The translations under genes and the position numbers were made by a program. From Priapulus caudatus (taxonomy: Eukaryota; Priapulida; Priapulimorpha; Priapulimorphida; Priapulidae): a stretch of DNA of 23,256 bases. The stretch is from assembly GCF_000485595.1 (NCBI RefSeq), contig NW_014577206.1:307878-331133 (forward strand). The letters are read 5' to 3'. The notes beneath the pieces were generated by a model, which did not search any database, was not told the DNA's origin, and saw only the letters and a list, made by a program, of their open reading frames with translations. Positions within the stretch are counted from its first letter, which is position 1. Each line of letters starts with the position of its first letter. This document shows, one piece after another, positions 17,669 to 23,256 of this stretch.

Positions 17669-19684
17669 GTAAGTTGAATTGCGTTTCTAGTGCACATATA
17701 TAGCAAACGATATAATTTACTAAAGCTCATACATGGTAGGAATTAATGTGTATGGCTGGACAGAATTGTTTAAGCATGTACATTGTTGGATGTTGGGGAA
17801 GCATTAGCCACAGAGAATTTGCCTGTTTGCCTGACATGATTGGTATGCAGCTTTAGTAAATCATTGCTGTGGTAGTGTGTTTTAAAATACAATGATTAGC
17901 AACGAAGTGCAACAAAGTTGCACATTTTGGCATCCACGCATACAAAACATACAATACATGCATACTTGGTATAGCTTCCCCTACCTAGCAACAGTATCCA
18001 AGGGGCATAGTTATCTTACTCATACGGCTAGGTCAAATAATTCGCATTTCAACTGCTTTGTTTTATAGAAGACGATCCTCTTGCTGGGTTGCTGTCGGAC
18101 GATGAAGCAGATGCCGCTAGTCAGACCAAAAAGAAGCTGCTTACGAGGAAATCAAACGTGCTCGCTGCTTCTGCGGAGTCACAACAAGAGGCATCCACCA
18201 CTCCCGCTGCACCATCCCAAGAGAGTGCGTTCGAGAATGCGACTCGATTGAGATGTTTAATATTCTTTTAGTTAGTGTTATTTTTAAATTGCAAATGTTG
18301 GGGCTATGCCTGCTAAACACACGATAGTTCGTTTTGTTGCATATCTTATTCTGAACTAAGTGTAATATGATATAAACCAATACAATTGTGGGAGCATTTC
18401 TAGTTAGAGTGAGCTACGTGACTGGCAGAGCCTAGAATACTGTTTGCATGCACTATGTTGAAACACGATATTGCAAAAACGTTTCTCTGCTATTTGACAG
18501 AAGCCAAAATCAAGATACCATCACATTTTCTCGACGACGATGACGTAATAGCAAACAAATCGGGCGATAAAAGTACGGACTCGGGAAAGCAGGCTGCAGC
18601 CGGTGAACGTGCAAAGCTACGGAAAGAACCTTCCTTGGGAAAATCGAGCCTTAAAAAGCAAGATGTCAGCTTTAGTGACGACGATGACATCCTGGATGAA
18701 CTTACACGTCCTAGTCGCGTAACCGCTCGGCAAAAGGCTGAAGAACCTGCTAAGAATGAAGCTGCGACACCAAATCCGCGTGGAGGGAAAGCGAGGCAGT
18801 CCGCTGCCGATTTCGATTTTGACGATGGCGATGTTCTCGGTGAGTCCTAGTTTTCACGCAAAGTGTTATTTGTGCATTCCACGTGATTCAGCAGTTAGAG
18901 AAGATACCAAAAGACTCTACGTAGTCGCTCTGAATAAACGATTAGCATTTTGTCAGAGTACACCTCTTATAGTGTCCTTTTTGCGATTATCTGTGGTGGA
19001 ATATTCGTAACCAGATTATGTTACGGTGTTCGTGGTAGAGGGTATGTATTAGTAATTGTTGTGCAACCTATTTTAGGTGATTTGGGCTTGGAGGACACTC
19101 CACCTAGGGAGCAGGAAAGGACTATTGCGGATGAAAATGCAAAATCCAATATCATGAGTGAGCTGTTTGGTACGAAACCCAGTATGACTGTAGATACACC
19201 GAAGAGTGCCACTAGTGGAAAGAGACAATTTGTGTTGGACACAAAATATAAGAAATCAGGTATGTATAGTTATGGTTTCCCATTATTGATTCTGATAAAA
19301 TCGGCTCATAAATTCAATGACTACAAAATGTGACGAAATATTCAAATTTTGTTATAACCAAGGAACTATGCCCACCATTTTTTTAGAATCTGTAAAAGTT
19401 CACTTTTTCTTGAAAGAACACTTCTTCACTTCCAACTCTATACCCAGAGGCAATTAAGTACCTAAATTAACAATTTTAAATACTACAGCAGTAGGTGTTT
19501 AGTAATGATTAATGCTACCTCAAGTTCTTTTTTTCTTAGATCTGGGAGACACTTTTAATGAACGACCTGCTAAAACACAACTCAGAAAACAAGGGGATTC
19601 AATGGAGGAAAACTTCCAGTTTGGTAGCTACATGCCTTCAGCTGTTACTAATCGTCCCAGCACTGCCCCTCGTGAACCAAGAGG
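17618..19684 (+). CDS. FBF1: FBF1 (Fas-binding factor 1), five internal exons, N-terminal part only
   Basis: FBF1 is a distal-appendage (transition-fibre) protein of the mother centriole. It is needed for ciliary gating and ciliogenesis, and is also linked to epithelial junctions. Exons are 17618-17668, 18069-18224, 18501-18839, 19077-19259 and 19540-19684, all with GT-AG introns and compatible phases, giving about 291 residues. The identification rests on motifs that match vertebrate FBF1 as I recall it, in the same order: EDDPLAGLLSDDE; acidic patches such as FDFDDGDVLGE; RQFVLDTKYKKS; and FQFGSYMPSAVTNRPSTAP. The region is acidic and probably disordered. The start codon and the C-terminal coiled-coil half are missing. 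The duplicated epsin block begins only about 170 bp after the last exon, so the gene is cut there in this assembly. No database search was possible. Confidence 0.72.
18069..18224 (+). CDS. FBF1: FBF1 exon b
   Basis: The acceptor is TTTTATAG and the donor GTGCGT is weak. The exon encodes the diagnostic DDPLAGLLSDDE motif and then a Lys/Ser/Ala-rich linker. It is 156 nt and phase 1 at both ends. The open frame runs on past the donor to a stop in the intron, so the donor choice depends on phase agreement with exon c. Confidence 0.68.
18501..18839 (+). CDS. FBF1: FBF1 exon c
   Basis: The acceptor is TATTTGACAG and the donor GTGAGT is strong. It is the largest exon (339 nt) and encodes three acidic motifs, SHFLDDDDVI, VSFSDDDDILDEL and FDFDDGDVLGE, separated by basic Lys/Arg-rich linkers. 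It is phase 1 at both ends. Confidence 0.75.
19077..19259 (+). CDS. FBF1: FBF1 exon d
   Basis: The acceptor is CTATTTTAG and the donor is GTATGT. The 183-nt exon encodes DLGLEDTPPREQERT, NIMSELFG and KRQFVLDTKYKKS. The last of these corresponds to the conserved FKLDKKY segment of vertebrate FBF1. It is phase 1 at both ends. Confidence 0.75.
19540..19684 (+). CDS. FBF1: FBF1 exon e, last one found
   Basis: The acceptor is TTTTTCTTAG and the donor is GTAAGA. It encodes DLGDTFNERPAKTQLRKQ and EENFQFGSYMPSAVTN, matching the conserved FTFGAYQP-type motif of FBF1. It ends in phase 2, unlike the upstream exons. The remaining exons are absent from the window. Confidence 0.75.
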
Positions 19685-19854
19685 GTAAGAAGAGTTCTAG
19701 TTCATTCTATAGTCCTAGGGTATTCGTAGCTATGGTAATATCGCTTTAGGTTTTACACGTTTCAGTACAAATGATGGCCAAACCAAGGTGTGGGGTGCGG
19801 ACTGTAGACATAGTATAACATCACAATATACATATAACACACATAGTATAAAGC
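19685..19854 (+). other. start of FBF1 intron, truncated at duplication junction
   Basis: Intron sequence after a good GTAAGA donor. A possible 22-nt micro-exon (19766-19787) with acceptor TTTCAG and donor GTGTGG fits the phase but has no homology support. Sequence matching the epsin block starts at about 19855. Confidence 0.5.
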
Positions 19855-20020
19855 CGAGTTATAGAGAGGAAGGAAAATATGATCAAGGTCAAGGTAAAGG
19901 TCAAATAAAGGTCGCAGTGACCTGGTTTTGGTACGCTGCCCACCCTCTCCCCAAGATGTGTAAGTAGACCAAGTTTGGTCATGCTAGGTCAATTAGGGGT
20001 CGAGTTATAGAGCGGAAGGG
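19855..20020. repeat. AGGTCA-rich ~146-bp repeat, about 1.1 units (copy 2)
   Basis: One full unit from GAGTTATAGAG at 19856 to the next GAGTTATAG at 20002, containing GATCAAGGTCAAGGT and AAAGGTCAAATAAAGGTCG. In copy 1 the same element is repeated five to six times. Confidence 0.8.
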
Positions 20021-21319
20021 AAAATCTCTGCGGCGGCGGCTGTACAGACATGAAACCATAGTATCACCGCCGACTTCGTCGCGGGAAATACAATTAATAT
20101 ATATTATTAATACACACCCGTGTGTGTTTTAGCAATACACAAGTAGTACTGAACACACGTAAATTTCCCTCTCATTAGACCTGCAAGAAAGGCATGATTA
20201 AGAGGTAATTAACCCTCATTCATAACGCATTCTAGTTTGTTATTTATTTAATTACACAGCATCTCTGTGTGATGTGCTGTTTACATGAACCTGGTGTAGA
20301 AGCTGTCAAACAGACAGCCAATCTGCCACAGTAATCACTCAGGACGTTCACGGAACGTGTCATCATAACCTGTGACCTTTGAAATGCATCCTTTGACCTG
20401 CATAACTACCACGGTGATGGGCAATATGATCCAATGATCACAGTACAGGCAATAAAGCTAGTATATATAAGTACAGCTGTGGCTTTGTTTGTCCCATGAG
20501 GGGCAGTGCCTTCAACATTCCCTCGTGATTTGCTAAGTGTACTTTGAGCTTACTATTTGCACATGCGCGCGTCACTCATACATATATGATCAAGAGCTAA
20601 TAATACCTTATGTATAATACCTAAGGTATTATTAGCTCTTGATATGATACATGTGCCTAACAAACAATTCTGTATTCATACACCGATTAAGCATACTGTG
20701 ATGAAACAAAGCTAACGAAATTTAGCCAACCTTCGATGCACTTCCCAAACTCTATACATGACAGATTAGTTGCGAGCAGGTTTCACGCAACTAGACGATG
20801 TAAATTAATTAACCAAAACAAAACAAAATTGGACATGGCAAATTTAAAATACAGTTTAATTATGGATGATTGGCACAATTGGACCCAAGATTTACTATTT
20901 TCTTTGGACATTACTGTTTCGTGCAAGTATTAAGACTTTCGAAAGGCATAACATCCATATTTTCATCACGCACACGTAATTTCCCTTGAAACCCTCAAAC
21001 CCCAACACGACAAATTTCTCAACTCCTTTGTTGCCATGGCAACGGAACAGCATGAATCCCTTTGACGACAGCTCCCTGTATTTAGAGACAGTATTTAGTA
21101 CAGAGCTGCTTGTGGTGCGCTGATGGGGATTTTCTCAAACAGGTCAGCTGACCGTACTTCACGACGATGCATCGTCGCCACGACAACGGATGCATTAACG
21201 CGCAGGCATGAGGCTTAACATGTACTCTTACATCTACGCTACTTTACACCAGCATCCACTCATCACAGCATGTAATCACCTGCACACTCATCTACTCATC
21301 AAATGCCGCCGTGACGACA
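20021..21319 (-). other. epsin copy 2 intron sequence
   Basis: Colinear with 9600-10965. No exon is recognised. AGGTCA-like words recur in TGTGACCTTTGAAATG and CCTTTGACCTGC near 20370-20400. A perfect hairpin lies at 20589-20643. Confidence 0.6.
20589..20643. repeat. perfect 22-bp-stem hairpin
   Basis: The left arm begins ATCAAGAGCTAATAATACC (20589-20610) and the right arm is its exact inverse complement (20622-20643) around an 11-base loop. It lies in epsin intron sequence. Its flanks resemble those of the hairpin at 15124-15162. Confidence 0.9.
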
Positions 21320-21690
21320 CGTACATGCGAGGTGCTGCCCTCACCTGCGCGACGACGATTCTAACGAGCGCACGTACCTGCGAGGGGCTGCCCTCACCTG
21401 CGCGACGACGATTCTAACGAGCGCACGTACCTGTGAGGGGCTGCCCTCACCTGCGCGACGACGATACTAACGAGCGCACGTACATGCGAGGGGCTGCCCT
21501 CACCTGCGCGAAGATGATTCTAACGAGCGCACATACCTGCGAGGTGCTGCCCTCACCTGCGCGACGACGATTCTAACGAGCGCACGTACCTGCGAGGGGC
21601 TGCCCTCACCTGCGCGATGACGATACTAACGAGCGCACGTACCTGCGAGGGGCTGCCCTCACCTGCGCGACGACGATACTAACGAGCGCA
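21320..21690 (-). repeat. 53-bp splice-junction minisatellite, 7 units (copy 2)
   Basis: Seven uniform 53-bp units end exactly at the epsin exon donor, and an eighth partial unit is the exon end itself. Read on the gene strand, each unit runs from a GTACGT donor through CGCGCAG|GTGAGG to CTCGCAG. The last 15 bases of each unit are the last 15 bases of the ENTH exon: identical in units 1 (apart from one base at the junction) and 5, with a single A-to-C change in most others. Confidence 0.95.
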
Positions 21691-21695
21691 CGTAC

Positions 21696-22184
21696 CTGCG
21701 AGGTGCTGCCTATCCCGGCCGTGTTCTGCGCGAATCGCTCCTTCGCCTTGAGCGCGCGCGTGCGCTCGTTCTTCAGCCGCTCGTCGTCTTTCAGCAGCGC
21801 GACGAGCTGTTTCGCCTTCTCGCGCACGTTCACGCCCTGGTCCTTGTTGCTCTCGACGTACTGGAAGTCCTTCAGCGTCTGTATCGCGAAGATGTTCTCC
21901 TTGCACTGCTGCGCGACCTTCTCCGTGCCCGTCTTGATGAGGTAGTCGAGCAGCACGAGCGCCTTGTAGACGTGCCGCCAGTTCTTGCCGTGGTCGTTCA
22001 GCCGCTTCCACACCATCTGCATGATCTCGGTGAACGCGACGACGTTGTACGTGAGGTCGGCGATCTCCGACATGAGCGTGCTCGACGGGCCCCACGCGTC
22101 GTTCGACGTCGCCTCGCGCACCTTCACCTGCGAGTCGGTGTAGTTGTGGATGACGTTCTTCACGGCACGGCGTATCGGCGCCAT
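21696..22184 (-). CDS. EPN: epsin, first coding exon with complete ENTH domain (copy 2)
   Basis: It encodes the same 163-residue ENTH-containing segment as 12462-12950, with no amino-acid difference that I can see. The exon starts at ATG 22182-22184 and ends in CTCGCAG before the GTACGT donor at 21690-21695. The clean 53-bp array follows directly. As in copy 1, the UIM, DPW and NPF tail is not present in the window. An alternative exon end at 21663, using the CAG|GTGAGG donor inside the first array unit, would add 11 residues (VRALVSIVVAQ) in frame. Confidence 0.93.
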
Positions 22185-22906
22185 CACTGCTGCTGCTGCT
22201 GTCTGTGCGTCGCGCTGACTACCACCAGGATGCGGTCAGGGACCGGGTCGCGAGTTTTTTCACCACGGGTTGTCACTGCGGTGGTCGTCGATTCTTCTTC
22301 GCTGCGGGTTGCGTAGCCAGGGATCTCCGGTGGCTCACAGTCTTGTGCCCATCTGGCCAACTAGCTATCAAAGGCAAAGCATGTTATGTTATTATTGGTT
22401 ATTTTCCCTCAACCGAGTGTCTTTCCATTCAAGCATTCCTAGGGCTCTACTACTACTAGTACTAGTATACCTAATCCATTCCCTAACCTAAACTAAAACT
22501 GACCTATTTACATTCGTGAGATAGAACCACAATCACAAATAGGATACCACTTCAAATATGCTAGGGATAGTTTCTGTGACAATGAATATAACTTATAAGT
22601 TCAGTGATTATGACATCGAACAACAAGATCGTTTACAGTCGCTACCGATGTGAATTGAATTCGTTTGGTACCAAACCGTATTTTCGGCCAACGGCAACAG
22701 TCAGCAAAGTGCAGAAAAGCCAGCTTCATTCCCACTGCTTAAACAACTGTCATCCGTAGTTCACTGAATAAACAAAACTGTCATGGCTCTGTTAGTAATA
22801 TGACGGATTTTCTCATCGCAACTAATACTCACATGTAATATAGTCACCGAGCCCCACAAAACTTTTAGCACAGTCCGAGAAAACGGAAAAGACCTTTCTG
22901 CTAAAA
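22185..22906 (-). promoter_or_regulatory. epsin 5' flank / 5' UTR (copy 2)
   Basis: Almost identical to 12951-13669. The differences seen are one 3-bp TTC insertion near 22293 and a few single-base substitutions, for example near 22310, 22386 and 22413. A short CAG repeat again precedes the ATG. Confidence 0.45.
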
Positions 22907-23068
22907 ATGGCTGCTTCCCTCCTTCGCCGATTTAGATGGGGGCGTTATATGCCTACGCGCACGATAAGCAAAAGTATCGAATATGTTGCATATAGCAACC
23001 AGGGGACCATCTATTTTAGTGACCGCCCTCTAGCAGCGGATACAAATAAAATGTATTTGGATAATTAA
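22907..23068 (+). CDS. candidate small ORF or first exon, divergent to epsin (copy 2)
   Basis: The same 53-codon frame as at 13670-13831, beginning MAASLLRRFRW, with the same strong start context. No difference from copy 1 was noticed. With copies this similar, identity does not demonstrate selection. Confidence 0.28.
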   Translation: MAASLLRRFRWGRYMPTRTISKSIEYVAYSNQGTIYFSDRPLAADTNKMYLDN

Positions 23069-23256
23069 ACCATATTAAAGACATATTATATCTGTTGTCT
23101 ACGTCTCCGAACCTACATAAATTACTTACATTTTATTTTTATGAGGAATTACATATACACATTACCAACTAAAGCCATTAGGATATTAGATAGGAACGCA
23201 TCCATTTTGTGAATCAGTCTTTATTCAATGATGGTACTTGATACAGATTACAAATG

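Larger units (their letters stand above)
19855..23187. repeat. duplicated epsin block, copy 2
   Basis: Same orientation and order as 9415-13950: partial AGGTCA minisatellite, intron, 53-bp array, ENTH exon and 5' flank. The offset is 9234 bp at the exon and 9237 bp at the right end. Sequence after 23187 differs from that after 13950. Confidence 0.9.

Noticed and set aside
19766-19787. 22-nt micro-exon candidate after FBF1 exon e
   Set aside because: Splice signals and phase fit, but there is no homology support and such short matches arise by chance.

Overview
The window is nuclear DNA from an animal, most likely an invertebrate. It is AT-rich and mostly non-coding. It carries spliced genes with GT-AG introns, many microsatellites and several small DNA transposons. 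The two recognisable proteins are metazoan-type: an epsin ENTH domain, and the N-terminal part of the centriolar distal-appendage protein FBF1. I cannot name the species. A 10-base N gap at 2784-2793 shows this is scaffolded assembly.

Layout. Positions 1-550 are degenerate CT repeat. 551-3060 hold a (TGCG)n microsatellite, a 189-bp hAT-type MITE (1608-1796), a larger inverted-repeat element (about 1950-2253) and a GA-rich minisatellite broken by the gap. 3890-4260 is a CpG-dense island with no gene I can assign. 4334-7960 has no recognisable gene, and a possible orphan exon lies at 7967-8287. 8790-9600 is a tandem array of roughly 146-bp units rich in AGGTCA half-sites. 9600-13950 is epsin copy 1 on the minus strand: intron, a 53-bp minisatellite of about 27 units (10966-12456), the first coding exon (12462-12950) and about 1 kb of 5' flank. 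13951-15268 is AT-rich with hairpins. 15269-16614 is a Mutator-like foldback element with about 128-bp terminal inverted repeats, a perfect 9-bp target duplication and a CT/CA-repeat interior. 16681-17307 is a hAT-type element. 17618-19684 holds five consecutive FBF1 exons on the plus strand. 19855-23187 is epsin copy 2, the same block as 9415-13950 but with only 7 units in the 53-bp array.

The most interesting points are these. (1) The epsin 53-bp minisatellite is built from the exon/intron boundary itself: each unit carries the last 15 bp of the ENTH exon plus the splice donor, so the donor is repeated 7 or about 27 times. A second, stronger donor in each unit would add 11 in-frame codons. 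(2) The ENTH locus is present twice, about 9.2 kb apart, around an FBF1 gene that is cut off by the second copy. The exon and 5' flank are almost identical, while the intron side is full of small indels. That abrupt change suggests haplotype duplication or unpolished long-read gap filling rather than simple evolution. (3) Several transposable elements have readable ends and target-site duplications.

The genes show no operon-like cooperation. Epsin acts in clathrin endocytosis and FBF1 at the base of cilia.
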